Positions 33,708 through 46,977 of a stretch of 64,000 nucleotides of DNA are shown piece after piece (position 1 is the stretch's first letter; each line of letters opens with the position of its first letter). Origin of the DNA: Euryodendron excelsum (lineage: Eukaryota > Streptophyta > Magnoliopsida > Ericales > Pentaphylacaceae); contig CM065378.1 in NCBI GenBank assembly GCA_033060915.1, forward strand, positions 7,499,501 to 7,563,500, written 5' to 3'. Under the pieces are notes generated by a model. That model ran no database searches. It had not been told where the DNA came from and was given only the letters and a program-made list of their open reading frames with translations. The translations under genes were made by a program, and so were the position numbers.

Positions 33708-36700
33708 TCATACGTTGATGAGCAAGTTGTGCTCTACAGCAACCGGGTTAAATGCATTGTTGTGTGGCCCCGTTTGTTGACTCACAACGTGAGCCATTGC
33801 GACTGGCACATTGGATACATTCATCGGATGGCCCAGTTGTGCGTTTGTACCAGACTCCTCTAATGCTTGGAAATAAGCGTAAGGTCCCCATCCTGAAAAC
33901 AAAAAAAAATTAAGAGGTAACAATTAAATACAATCATATGACAATCAAGAATGTACCAAAATACACAGATATGATATAACGCATTATATGATTAAGACCA
34001 CACGTGAACTGACCACAGAATTAGCAATAAGATCGATAGAAATTGTCATTTAAATAGTTGTCATTTGTCCTCAATTTTTGATAGTATAAAAGAAATTAAA
34101 ACTTAAAATATTTCATGAATTGGAGTTGTTGCAACTGCTAGATATCAAATTTTATTTTCTCGTATTCCCTGCCTGTCCTTGCCAAAGTACATCTAACTGA
34201 AATTATTACGAAAAAGTTGAGTTGTTAGGAAGTGCTTGGATCAAATGACAACATAAACATTTTCACTCTCGCGTGCAGTTACTTTAACATGCTGACTTCC
34301 TTTTTTTTATTTCAATCCGGAAAATCATCAATTCTATGTATTACCGATAAGAATTCCTAAGACACTGTCAATTTTTGCTACAAATAAATTTCCTACTTCA
34401 ACTTACCCAACCCATAGTTAAACAAAAACAGGAAAGACTATATAATGACCGAAATTACCTTTTGCCCCCTATGGTTAGGCCCAATTTTACTTTAGCTTGT
34501 ATAAAGCATGGTTCATCTTTTAGCCATATTGTAAAATTTTCCTTTTAATCTCATAGGAATGGATCAATCACCCAAGACACCTTAGCATTCCTCCACTTAG
34601 CCCATCAGGTCTTAATTCTCTATGAGTAATATCAACACCCATCTCTCCCTCCGTATGTATTGAAATAGTTCACTCTTTTGGTACTTTTTGACCTTCAATA
34701 CTAACCACCCCTTCATTCATACTTCGTTTTTTGTACTCAAGCTGCATTCTATACACCGAAGTTCTAGCATAGCTGTAAAATAGACAAACTATGGCTAAAA
34801 AATCAACCAAAAAATAAAGACAAACATTTGCAAGTTTTTTTTCCACAGGACAACCAAAGACAAGAAACTTCTTTCAGTAGCATAATCAAATTTTCTTGAA
34901 CTTCTTTTTTGTAACATATATATTGTCTGTATCTAAAAAGAGCATGTAGAGTGCCTGAACCACTTCATCATTTTATTAGATATTAGGATGCCCCAATGAA
35001 GTTTCATTGGGTATCTTTTTTAGTCCTTTCTGCTCCGGCATTTGAAGGAACCTAAAGTTGCCAACTCCTGTTTAAGAGAATTTTAGGAATTGAACAAACG
35101 ACCTCATTTATATAATTCATTGATTGTAGCTGGAAGTCTCCAATGTTCATGGTTAATTTGCGCATTGCAAGCTGATGAACTCTTCATCAAAGTGCAATTC
35201 AACGAATATCTGACTAACAAAATGCAATAGGATGGTCTGAATTCTGAAATATAAGAACTTTCAAAGCCATTGCAGCCTAGATACAAATATTATAGCTAAG
35301 TGAAGGGAAAAAGGTCAGAATTCTAATTTAAGTTATTACTCAAGAGAGACCCAAAAGGAAAACTAAAGAAATTAAAAAGGCCAGAAATTTAATTTAAGCT
35401 ATTGATGAAGAGGGAGCAAAAATGAAAACTGAAGAAGTTACCCTCACTGTGATAAGGAGGTGGAAAAAACTGCAGATAGCAAAATGTTGCGACAACAAGA
35501 CCTACAATAAGAAATTATACAAATTGTTGTAATACCAAACATTGAACTGCAAATATGTTTCATTTTGCTCTCTATTAAATGATTAGGGGTAAAAAACAAA
35601 CCTAAGAGACCTCCAGCAAACACATCTTGCCAATGGTGCCAATAGTCATCCACCCGAGAAATGCCTACAAGAGATGCAACGAGGAGAGGAAGAAAAACGA
35701 TGCATAGTTTTGCCACATGTCCTCTTCGATCAAATGCTTTGATTTTCCCTGATAAGTACAATGATAAAAATCCCAAACCTGCAAAGGACCCTGCAAAACA
35801 TTGTGAATTTTGTAAGACAAATAAGCCATATGTTACAGATTTGTGAACATAAGAGACTAAACACATTTAGATTTGTGTTTCATTATTGATTCTGACTCTA
35901 TCTGAATGGTAAGAAAATTCTATGAAATGCATATCGTATTTTTTTCTTTTTTTTTTTTTGACAGATATATAAGCTATTATTACAAAAGTAACAACATTTG
36001 AAATCTACTAATCACTTTTTGTGTACCAAAGCAGAAATATTAATCCTGCTTTAGGAGGAAAATATCACTTTGAATTTGTTATCCAAAAGAATGTTAACTG
36101 AAACGTGGATCATTCCAATAAGTGGAACGGGAATGAGAACATGGTACGCCACATGCTCTAAAATATGGTACGATAGGGGTAAACTTGTATAATTACACTA
36201 TTAGAATTTAAGGTACTTCTAGAGCAATTTTCTTTTAGAAATTAGACATCCAATAAAATATAACCTATTTTTTAAATTAATGATGTAAAAACACATTTCT
36301 AAGAGTGTTATAGCCCTTTTCTTTTGCAAATTCTTCTATCAAAACCTCAATCTCCCTGGATTTTCGTTATTTATATTTGATTTTTCCCCCCCTTAAGTAA
36401 CCTCCAAGGAACTAAATAGGAAAAACATTTTGGGAACGTGTTGGATTGCTCACTCAGTTTGCCGTTTTGGAACGAAAGTGTAATATGGTTCAGAACACCG
36501 TTCCAAAACGTCTGGCAACACTGATCCAGAAAATAAACATTTAGAAATGCTAGCTAAAAGAGTATCTACATCGAAGCACCAGGCATTATCAAAAAATTCT
36601 AGTTGATCAATCACATTTCGTCTTGTGCCACATTCAACTTAAAGTAAAAATCCAAACACATAACTGGGAAGTGTTGCTTACATGAAGTATGACCACTTGG

Positions 36701-39700
36701 GAAGCTCTTGTGTCCTTCTTTGATAACGCTATCTTCACCATGGCATATGACATTACCCAAATTATCATATTCCTAGAGAGAGAGAAAAAATTAGTTAAGC
36801 AAGGTATGCAAGACTAGATTGCAAAAAAGCTTTAAGGCTAAATTAAGCAAATTCAAACTAACATACACCAATTCCATTTGGAAAGCAACGCCAAAAGAAG
36901 TCAGGTCGAGGCCGACCGACTGCATTTTTTATTGCATCTGTAAGGACCCCAGTTATCAAGACAGCAAACAAGAGGCCTGCGCTTTTAAGTATGTATTAGT
37001 CATGGATCAAACTGGGTACTTCATTAAATAATAATAAAAGGAGGGTTTCCAAATTGAAATTAAAAAATATCAAATATGAATACCTAGTATGCTATGGTGC
37101 AGATCATATACATCTCTCCTACGAAGATAGAAGAGAATGAAAATGACAATAGGCAACAGTACTGCATACACCTGAGCATCAAGGAAACGTTTTCATCAGT
37201 TGTACTTTTTGCTAACAAATCAACATGGCAAACAAAAAATGAAATTGTCCCCCTCATATTCTCTACACAAATTTGCTTTTACACATCCATTTCATCATTA
37301 TAAAAATCTAATAGATTTGTTCAATACCTACACAAAATCTAGTAAAATGATTTTTAATTTCATGTAGAATTCCAATAGGCATGTATATATATAGATGTGT
37401 GTGTGTGTGCTCGCGTGAGTGTGTATCTGTGTACACAAAGGGAGACAGGCTCTATTAGACGATGTGCGAGATATATATACAGGATGCTGCTGCAAAAATA
37501 ATCACCAACACAAATATGAGACATAACAAAAAATTTGATCTAAGCACATAACATTCCAATTCAGTATAAGATGTAATTTACGTTATTTTCTATTTTTGAA
37601 GCAAGGAACTTATAATTTGCATCTACCTTTCAATTAATTGAGGTTCTCATTAGAGGAGATAACCAATAAAAGAACACCTACCAAATTCAACCTCTTTAAT
37701 CCATTTCAATTGTTTCCCCCAAATTTCAGCCATTTGAAGTTTTTCTTTAATTAAATTGATTGGTACATCATATGATTTTCTGAAATTTTTCGTTCATACT
37801 TTTGTTATTTTAATTCTCTCTCTATATCCACAACCAACAAATAGCCAATCAGAGATTTTTTTTTCTTTCATTTTGTCTCCATCTAATTTGTTTATATTCA
37901 ATTTTCAAATAATCCTCAAAAAGTTAAAGGAATCAAAACTGATATTGTTGGTTCATCATGATACTTGTTAAAAATCAAAACACACAAAGTCAAACATACA
38001 TATATATATACTAGGTGTTAACCTGTGCATTGCACAAGGAGTAAGGGCTTTTTCAAATCTACAATAGAAATATTATAAGTAATTAATTCAAAATTAAAAT
38101 AATTAATAATACAATTCCAAATTGACAACCCTAGATTTGTTTTATGCCAATAAAACAAAATAAAACTCTTTAAAGTGTTAACATTGTTCATGGAAGAAAA
38201 ACAAAAAAATATGTAAGTATAGCATCCTCACTTGATAGATAATTTTTTATTTAATATTTAATCATATAAGGAATAACAACTATGTGGATTGAACTCAACT
38301 ACTTTTTGATTTGTTCCCTTCTAATGTAGTAACATTTTGAATAGAATTTTAATTGCTTTATACGTATACGTGGGTGGTTTGATAGTTTTTGAGTAGGAGT
38401 CAATTTCTTATATATATATATATATCTTACAAAACTAATAAAAATTAAATTTCAATAGTTATCTAACGAATTGCCCCTGTGACATGGCATTTTCAAAGTA
38501 TCAAGAGTATTTAGAGTGCCATGTAGGAGAGAGGTAAAATATAGAGGCAAACACAACTTTTTTATATATATATATATATATGATGTATGTATATATAGAG
38601 AGAGGGAGGGAGGGAGGGAGGGAGGGAGAACAAATTATTGAATTTGACAAGTATTCCAATCAAATATATTATCCATATTTAGTCATACGATGGTAATATG
38701 GTATTACATTTATGAAATGAGAATATTATAGTCCAAAATTATTTATGCTTACCCACACTTTTATTAGTATGTATCTAACCAAATGAAGAAAAGAGAAACT
38801 CACAGGAACAGCCCACACAGGGACAGTATTGTCCTTCAATGGATATCTAAGGTCAGTCATCATGTCCTTCCCAACATAGCGGTAAAATGGGTGTATAACA
38901 TGTAGTACGATGTCTATGACCACAAGAAGGAGCAATATAAGCCAGTCATGCATGTGATTCCTTGCAACTTTGGCTCCATCAGACTTGATAGTGTGTGATC
39001 CCCCAAGTATAACCTCACTCATTCTCCCCTGCTAGCGCAAAGAATATCAACTGCGTCAAATTGGAGAATAAAGTTCGCAATCAAATAATTACGTTATGCA
39101 ACAAAAACAGCAAATGAGAGCAGGCTGGCTGCTGGCAGTACAAACAAAGTACTCTTTATGTAATTTTTACCCAGAGTATTGTTTCCCGAGACAGCCTTGT
39201 TTGTTTCATTAGAATTGTAAAAAAGAAAAACTAGTACTAGGCTTTTCAGAATTTTCTAGGAGGGGAATTCTATTGTAGTAAATTGCGAGTATAAATGGGT
39301 TTTAATTCATATCACAAAAGTATAATAGTACCCTAATCAAAGTTTCAATTTGAAATAGTCTGTACGGTAGGTGGCACTACTCATCCCCAATGCCTAAAAG
39401 AAAGCTGCAACTAATCCTACGCCGAGAAATATAATAAACTCTTCTTTTATCAACATGTCTTTTGTCATAGCTTTAATTCTTAGGAAACACTAATAATACG
39501 ATAATGATCGGACCATAATTGCACACTGATCAGTGTTATTTTAACCTGCTAGCTCTATTCACATACCAACCTCTTAGTCTTGGGGTCTATTGAACTTGTA
39601 CGGCTAAACTCATAATCACGTAATAATACACAATTAGGCAATAAAATCATCTAACCCAAACAAGATGGTTGCAGATAAACTCAAAATTCCTACTTAAGCA

Positions 39701-40248
39701 AGTCAAAATACATTCCTCATGTTAAGGAAGCATCAAACACATATACTATATATATATACACACACATATCTGGTATCCACACTTAAAAAGGATCAAAGTC
39801 GGATTGTTAGAGTTGAGATCATGACTTGAGGGTTGAGGCAGACTGCCTCATTTTTTGGCCCCTCCAACGCATGACAAAGTAACTTCAAGGTTTTAGGTAC
39901 TTTGTGCAGATTCAAATTAGAGTCTGTAAAAAGAGTATGGCCATATCTTTCATTAATCAATCAACTACAGATTGTTTGAGCCAATTGACTTGCATCAAAT
40001 CCAATCAAACCCTCTTTATACCTTTTTAAGTAAAGCTAATTACTAATCAAAACTCAAAATAACATCCCAAAAAAAAGGAGAAAAAATTTCATGGTTGAGA
40101 GAATGATTATATTCTAATAACCCACTTTAAACTTTATCAAGAAAAAGAATTATTGTAAAAAGAAAGAAGAACAAAAAGGGCAACCAACCTGGGAGTTGCC
40201 TGGGACATTCAGAATGGAAAATAAAGCTCTCAAAATCCTTCCAGCCAT
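33708..40248 (-). CDS. LPP: Lipid phosphate phosphatase (PAP2 family, LPP2/LPP3-like), eight exons
   Basis: Exons on the minus strand: 40189-40248, 38804-39031, 37084-37171, 36867-36976, 36682-36772, 35602-35790, 35442-35501, 33708-33892. All junctions use GT-AG and keep frame, giving 336 residues, the usual size for plant LPPs. The enzyme removes phosphate from phosphatidic acid and related lipids and is a multi-pass membrane protein. PAP2 motifs are complete: KNAVGRPRP (Lys-x6-Arg-Pro) in exon 4, SFPSGHTS split by the exon 5/6 border, and SRVDDYWHH in exon 6. Membrane segments are visible, for example [13 protein letters not shown] and [16 protein letters not shown]. Exon 1 adds 20 residues before a second in-frame Met in exon 2 (MSEVILGG), so either Met could start the protein; the Arabidopsis relatives begin near the second. 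No lesion is seen. The intron before exon 8 is long (1.5 kb). Confidence 0.92.
38604..38627. repeat. (GGGA)n tract in the phosphatase intron 2
   Basis: Six GGG runs separated by single A on the plus strand, preceded by a TATATA tract and AGAGAG. It fits a G-quadruplex pattern on the template strand of the gene. Confidence 0.85.
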
Positions 40249-40395
40249 AGTTGGAACAACTGAGCAAAACTACGAGACTGATTGCTAACAACTGTACAAA
40301 ACAAAAAAGGGAAGAGTAAAGCAACCAGAAGAAACTGTGTTTTGAAGTTATCTTTAATCGTTGATCTTGAAGGCCAACCAGTGTTTTGAAGTAGA

Positions 40396-40414
40396 TGAGA
40401 GAGAGAGAGAGAGA
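40396..40414. repeat. (GA)n tract in the phosphatase 5' leader
   Basis: About nine GA units on the plus strand, that is (TC)n in the gene's sense direction, 150 bp before the first ATG. Such CT-rich leaders are common in plants. Confidence 0.8.
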
Positions 40415-40495
40415 ACCACTTTGAAAGGTGTCAACGGGTACCGGACGGTTAAGAGTCCAAGACAATCGTGAAAAACTGTGTAAGTATATGTCGTG

Positions 40496-40501
40496 TATAT
40501 A
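40496..40501 (-). promoter_or_regulatory. Possible TATA box of the phosphatase gene
   Basis: CTATATACA on the minus strand, about 250 bp upstream of the ATG at 40248. A second TA-rich run at about 40509-40528 is an alternative. Confidence 0.45.
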
Positions 40502-40529
40502 GAGTTATGTATGTATATATATATATATG

Positions 40530-42384
40530 GTGTTTATTCAGTGGTTTTTTCCGAGAAAGGAGATAAATAGCAAACTCTTTGTCAGTTTTTTTATATTAAA
40601 AAATTCATTTCTTGTCAACTGTCCTTCCTTCGAGGATTAAAGCCGTCCGATCAACTACTACTCGACGATTGAGATTTAGGGTGACACAATCACTGTGTGG
40701 GGCCCACGGACTTTTCGCAGTGGCGGCGAGGATACCACGTCGAACCCAAGGAGGACTGGAGGAGAGGAGACTGTTGTTTCGGGGTCTGTTGAAACGACAT
40801 CGATTTGTTGTGGACAGCCTTGTCAAAACGGGCTTACTTGGAAAGGGTCCAGGTCCGCGTAAGAGATGGATGGGCCATTACTTGCACGGCATGATTTTTT
40901 CTTTTATTATTATTTATTTTTCTTTGGGGTACCTATTTGGGGAATATGGGGAGAACTTGCTAAGGGTTTACCAACAAATTTAACAGAAAAAATGGAGAAA
41001 GTAGAGACAACTTGGACGGAACTCTTTGATGTAGCCATGTCAGTAGGTCACCACACTAAGTTTGGTGTTAACCTTCACCGATAAGTAATGTAATAATGCA
41101 TGCATATAGTAGCGGAGCTAGAAAATTCTTTTAGATAAACAAACATTAATTACAACCAATCTTTTTTGTTTTTTGGTAATCAACAAGATGGCACTTGACT
41201 TTATATATATATATATATATATTATAAATATTATACAATATATAAATGGGTCTTTAAGCAAAATAATTAAGTAAGTGTTTATAAATTTTCAAGGAAGGCA
41301 AATTGAAAATTATTTCTAACACTATAGGTGAAACTAGAATTTTAAAAAAAAAATTAAAGGGACACTCATAAATTTTCAAGTGAAAAATTAAAAAAAAAGT
41401 CTAGAATCATAGACAAAAATAGGACTTTTCAAAAATATTAGGAATAAATTGAAAATTATTTCTAAAACCTTAGGCAAAAATAGGACTTTTGAAAAGTTAA
41501 GGGGGATAGCTGCTCCCTCTGGGCATAAGCTGCCTTCACCCTACGTGTAATACATTCTGAAGCATAATGTGTTATGGACGTGCATTAAGACTGTATGAGC
41601 AAACCAAGTCGAGCCGAGTAGTTCCCTGTTTATGATTAGCTTAGAAATTAATGAGCCTAAAAAGGGTGCTCAATCTTTAGCTTATTTATCTTTTAAGTCT
41701 ACCTCAAGCGAGCTTTGATCAATCCAATCACAAGTCCAACTCAAGTATAAGTATAATTAACATATAATCAAACAGAAATCAAAAGATTCATAATTTTTGA
41801 ATTGTGTTCCAAGTTCAAATTTTTATGTCACGAGCTGTTTTGGAATGAGTTTTCAACACGCAAAAAACAAATTGAACTTAAATACCTTGATTTGTTTTAC
41901 TACCCTACACATGCCAAATTTTTCATGATTTAACAAGAAGCTGTAAAATTTTCCTAGGCGTGACATGACCGTGCGAAGAATGAGACTTTTGAGCAATCAT
42001 GTTAAATATCGAATTTATAAACATTATTCAAATTGTGATGAGTTTGCAAACTTTTGCTATATAAAAAAAATATGGACTTTATTCTATAAGAAAATTTCAT
42101 GATGCGATGGCTACTACAGAATATTCAACCTTTTTTAATATTATTAGGAGGTTACATCGCATTTTGAGACAGAATTAAACGCGGCTGCATGCATGAACAC
42201 AAGACTAATATCTATCTATAACGATCAGAATGATACTATGAGGTTAGATAGTTACCACATGATGAATTTTGCTGAAATTGTGATTTTTAGGAAGCCAAAG
42301 GACCATTATGAAAAACACAAAAATATAACACCGCTTTAAATTGAGACTTCACCATGCTCGAGGGTTGCCTTCTTGTAAAGGTAC
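40530..42384. other. Intergenic, transposon scraps only
   Basis: The GC-richer stretch 40,610-40,870 has an open frame of about 120 codons with no recognisable domain. Sequence near 41,105-41,560 (GCGGAGCTAGAAAATTC through GGGCATAAGCTGCC) resembles common non-autonomous transposon debris. (TA)n at 41203-41222. No gene supported. Confidence 0.4.
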
Positions 42385-42797
42385 AAATGACACGCTTATT
42401 AGAGATCACCAAGGAAGATTTGCCACAGGAAAGTTTTTGCAATTTCTTTGTGATTCAGCACTTGCTGGGGAAACTCTAGCCTTTTAGGAAGCCTGGTGCC
42501 TGGTGCAATCTATTGGCATATTTGATGTTACGTTTGGATCAGACGCTATTCAAATTTTAAATGTAATTGAAAGGGATTGCAGTTAATGGTTCTTGCCAAA
42601 TTCTCTCTCTCTCTCTCTCGATGTCAAGAATGCATTGTGTTGCACTTCTTCAACATCTTTACAACATCTTTAGTTCATTTTAGGTCAACTAACAATGTGG
42701 CCCATTGGGTTGCATCAGCAGCCAAGAGGGGTGGTTGACTAGCTCCTTCATGAATCATGAACTTTCAATTTCAGCCATCCTCAACAACTACTTGATC
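42385..42797 (+). pseudogene. LINE-type RNase H domain relic (RVT_3-like)
   Basis: The frame reads LIRDHQGRFATGKF, then ALAGETLAF, then VTFGSDAIQIL. After a shift it continues FRSTNNVAHWVASAAKRG. This is the order of the RNase H domain found at the end of plant LINE polyproteins and their domesticated relatives: the Glu of AGE, the Asp of GSDA and the NxxAHWVA helix. In-frame TAG and TAA codons and a (CT)n tract in the middle show it is dead. A SINE interrupts it at 42,798. Confidence 0.7.
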
Positions 42798-42981
42798 ACC
42801 CCCTGGGGCTAGCATTGTGCGGAAAAGGTTCTAAGTTGGACTCTTGCGGAAGGCATGAGGTTCTCTTGTGGTGGTTTAAATTCCAAATTCGTGATGGCTT
42901 CAGGCTCCACTTACTGTTTAGTAGCTCCCCTCCCCCAATCCTTACAGAAGTAGACTAGTTTCTTAACATTGCCAAAAAAAA
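42798..42981 (+). mobile_element. SINE with 12-bp target duplication
   Basis: AACTACTTGATC is present on both sides (42786-42797 and 42982-42993). The insert is about 184 bp and ends in a poly-A run (GCC followed by A's), as expected for a retroposed element of SINE size. A weak B-box-like GGTTCTAAGTTGGAC lies at about 42829. I cannot assign the SINE family. Confidence 0.7.
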
Positions 42982-42999
42982 AACTACTTGATCTGCCGG

Positions 43000-44526
43000 A
43001 AAACATAGGCCTATTGCAGCATTGCCGTCAACCGAACCAAGCCAACCCTCTTTGGGTTGAGATTTTTGACCCATTTATTTTAAATGGGTCAGGTTTGATT
43101 TTCCATACAATATATTTAGTGTGAATAGTGTCACTCCCAAAGACAATTTATCAGTCTTATTGATTTTTTCATGTCTTCGACATATTCTCAATTACATTTG
43201 TTAGGTTTTTGTTTATGGTGATTTATGTTTCAAACTTGTTGTTAGATCACATTAGATTTGATGAAAAAGATGGACTCTTTGCATATGATTTTCGGAGTTC
43301 AAAGATTGATTTCTGACAAAGCAACACAGACGACTCTAACCAATTTTAGAATAGCACTTGCCATGTTGGTTTCAATGGATTCCAAAGAGTTGTCAAACAA
43401 TGGCAAGACTAATGCCAAGATCAATGGCACTTGCCATGTTCACAAGCAAATTCCAGAGAGGTCTTAAAAGTTGGCAAGACATATGCAGCTAGTTGGCGTT
43501 TGCCAACTTAAACATAGCACTTGCCACCTGAAAAAAAAAAATACGGATCTTTTTACACGAGCTACGTGAAAAGAATGCGATGGGTGAAACTCTTGACCAA
43601 ATCTTTTCTATATGACTTAAGTATGTATATAAATATACTAAGTAAAAATAAAATAGTTCTAAGATAGACGACATACCTATCAAATAGATAGGGTTTAGGG
43701 GCTATAAAGATTAGAGAGAGACACATTGGTGGAGATGACTCTCTAAATATTATACAAAGAAAATATATTGTTTCATCATTAAAGAACTAAAAAAAAAGAT
43801 CGTCTTAATAGATTCTAAAGGCGACACATAGCATCGTGGTGATTTCGGTGTTGTAGACAGAAAATATAATGGTGATTCAGTGTTAGAGTCAAGCAAGTGG
43901 AGAATAGAAAATCAAGGAGTCTAGCAAGTTAACTTAAACCAAAGTTCGTGGTAATTCAAACAGTATACATGGAGTTTGGAGTTTGATTGTAAGTTTTATT
44001 TGTTAATTGATAGTGCTTAGCTTGCCCGAACCAAAGGAGTTGGTACACGTGATTTTTTTACTGAGTTTCCATGACAAAATTATTGTGTCTTTTTGTGTAG
44101 TATGTTTTATGTTTTATTACTTATGATTGAAATGTATGCATGATTGAGCAAAGATATTTTTTTAAGTTATTGAGCCAATCACAAGATATTAACCCTCAAG
44201 TTTAACAAATCTAAGAAATTAAGTTATTTCAACATTTTATATGCTATTGAGATCCATATATATTTCCTATGAAATTGTATCAATCAGGTGTTTCCAAGGC
44301 AACCCATATTTTGAACCAATAAATAGGTTTTAATCTTTTCATTCTTCTCTACTTATAATAGACTAAATTCAAATCATCTGTCTCTTTAGTATGGCTCACT
44401 CTTTACCTCCTTAACATTATTTGTCAACATCATTAATGTGATAATTATAAAAATATGTTAGAAAGAAAGTTTTTTTAGTAATGATTTTTCATATTTATTA
44501 TAAGTGACAATGTGGACCAGTGATAT
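43000..44526. other. Intergenic, no gene recognised
   Basis: AT-rich. A perfect 10-bp inverted repeat, AAGTTGGCAA and TTGCCAACTT, lies at 43468-43509 with a 22-base spacer. The 69-codon frame at 43,258 has no recognisable motif. Confidence 0.4.
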
Positions 44527-45238
44527 TATAGATGGCAATGGACTGGGACGTGATAAAGATTGGGATCTCCATCTCTGACTTTACCTAATATCCACCTCCA
44601 TCCACGCATGGAAATTAATTTGAACCTTCATTCCCTCCTCCACGAATAAAAGCATGTTTCCATCCCCACCTCTAGCCCAAACTTTTTATTTATTTATCAT
44701 TATTTCTTTTAAAACAAAAGAAACAAACAACACAAATTGCAAGAACAAAAAAAAAAAAAAAACGAATGATCAAGAATATTAATAGTATTATAGTCTTCAC
44801 TTGACAGTAAAATATAATTGACATCTAAACATTTAGAATTGCATATAAGTGTAAATAGTGCTATAGTACTGTCAAAAGAAATAAAGCTTAAAATAACAAA
44901 TTAAAAGTTCATCCAATAAACAACATTAAAACACTATTGAATATAAGTTGAATACCAATCAACACAAAGCATAATGATTGTATCACTAGCACACCATATA
45001 TAAAAAAATAAAAGTGACCTATATAAAAAAATAAGAAAAATTGCTAAAAGCGAGAAAGCGAGATATAAGTAGGAGAAGAACCTAGTCCATTCCCATCTCC
45101 ATCCTAGTATGGGTTTTCAATTTGACCTTCATTCCCACCTCTGTTCCGATTATGTATCTTCCATTCCTGCTCTAAACACAACGAATGCAGTCTGATCTCC
45201 GCTTTTTCTCAATCCATCATCATCCCTAAGTGGTATCA
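44527..45238. mobile_element. hAT-like non-autonomous element, 712 bp
   Basis: Inverted ends TATAGATGGCAATGG and, reversed from the right, TAGGGATGATGATGG agree at 10 of 15 positions. Flanks AGTGATAT (44519-44526) and AGTGGTAT (45239-45246) agree at 7 of 8, an 8-bp target duplication typical of hAT. The inside repeats phrases such as CCATCTCCATCC. No transposase. Confidence 0.6.
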
Positions 45239-45349
45239 AAGGGGTAGAGAAGGGGACACATAGATTTAGGAATTCATTGTGGTACGACTTATTGAACTAT
45301 ATACATACCAACTAGACAAGATACTGAATTTATTGCCTTAGACTATGCT

Positions 45350-45835
45350 TGGATCCCAGATTTTTAGAGGGAAAGGAAAAGAAAAATGAGAAATAAGATT
45401 CCAAATTTTATATTCTTGTTTGGTGTTATTAAAAAAGTGAAAATGAATGGACATTTATCAATAACCTTTTAGAGGGGTACATAAGAGATTATGATTTCCT
45501 TACTCATGTTTTATTTTCTTTTACCCATGCCTGTTTAGTTGAACTTTTTTCAAGCCTTTTGTTTATAAGAAAAAAAAAAAAAAAGAGTCAAGATTTAAAA
45601 CTTTTTTGCTTTTTTTTTTTTTTTTTTTTGTTAATGCTTTCTGCTTATCTTACCTTATTAAAAGCAAAAAAAACTAAAAAAATTTAATGTTTTTGCTTAT
45701 AAACCAAAAAAAGCAAAATAAAAAAAAACTTAAAAAAAATTTGTACCAAATAGGTTTCTCTTACAATTAAATAATAAGAATAATTTTATTTCTCATCTAT
45801 TTTCCTTTTTCAGTATCAGTATTATGAGAGAATAT
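45350..45835. mobile_element. Nested MITEs: outer AT-rich element split by an inner one
   Basis: The inner element (45530-45754) has ends CCTGTTTAGT and, reversed, CCTATTTGGT, with complementary poly-A and poly-T arms, and belongs to the family seen at 11.26 and 15.0 kb. The outer sequence (GATCCCAGATTTTTAGAGGG on the left, and TTTCTCATCTATTTTCC on the right) looks like the two arms of an older MITE. Confidence 0.45.
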
Positions 45836-45981
45836 CAACCAAATGAAGCAACCTCCAAAACAGAGTCCTTGAGTACCTCAAACCAATATAAATACCGCCC
45901 TCTCACCACTTCTTTTACAAAACAAACCTCCCTAATTCCCAACTCAGATATCCCATTTACCTCTCATTCTCTAATTATACT

Positions 45982-46789
45982 TAGGGCCGGCTCTTCCATT
46001 AGGCCAGTTAGGCCTTCACCTAAGGCCTCTAATTATTTAAGGTCTCAAATTTTTTTAAAACTTAATAAAATTTTATATAATTTTTACATTATTTTTAAAT
46101 AAAATTATCTATTAAAAAAAGAGAGTTCAGTTTTTTAGGGCCCTAATTTTTTTTAGAACCTAATAGGGTCCTATATAGTTTTAACATCTTTAGGTTTTAA
46201 AAAAAAGCCTGAGTCCAAATGAAACGAAAACTATCTTTTAGAAAAAGAGATTCCAAAACATAGTGCACTAATGAACTTCAAAAGAAAAAACTTTTGTTTA
46301 ATAAATAATTAGTACACTCTACAAATAAATTTTTTTTGAAGGCTCCTAAAATATTAAAACTTTATATACTACAGTCAAAGTCAAATATAGTTTTCATATC
46401 TTTTTAAAAATGCACTTTCATTTAGGTGAGAAAAAAAGATTTGTTAAAAAAAAGAGTATGAAACCAACTCATCTAGTTAACTTAAAAAAAATATATTAGC
46501 TTAACAAAAATTATACAAATAATTTTTTTAAAACTTTTTAAAACATTACATAGTTATAAGGCTCTATGTCATTTTACTTTTTTTTTTTTTTTTTTAGAAA
46601 AAAGGCCTTAGTCTAAGTAAGAAAAATGACCGCTGTAAAAAAATAATCACAAAATTAGCACGCCAGTAAACTTTAAAAAAAAAAATCAGCTTACAAAATA
46701 AAATAAATTTTTATGATAGTATTAAACAAATATAAAACATCTCATTTAAAATCATTGCCTTACGCCTCGAATCATGTGAGCCGGCCCTG
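45982..46789. mobile_element. hAT-like element with GGGCCGGCTC ends, 808 bp
   Basis: Left end TAGGGCCGGCTC and right end GAGCCGGCCCTG are inverted repeats (11 of 12). Flanks ATTATACT (45974-45981) and ATTTTACC (46790-46797) agree at 6 of 8. The inside is AT-rich and contains no transposase. The CAGGG-type end and 8-bp duplication point to hAT. Confidence 0.7.
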
Positions 46790-46977
46790 ATTTTACCTTC
46801 CCTACACTACATGATTTCAGCATATTACATATTGCCAACCATTTCTGTCAACAGTCAACACCAGATCATTTGACGGACCACAAACACCTAAAGTAGGCAA
46901 ATTTTATACCATGAAAATTTGGCCGAGGCTATCGAAAGGTAACCAAAATAGGTCTAATACTTACTTCATCCTTTTAA

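Noticed and set aside
40605..40983. Open frame of 123 codons upstream of the phosphatase gene
   Set aside because: Arg-rich, no known motif, overlapped by another frame on the opposite strand, and placed in the promoter side of a divergent gene. Higher GC alone explains its length.
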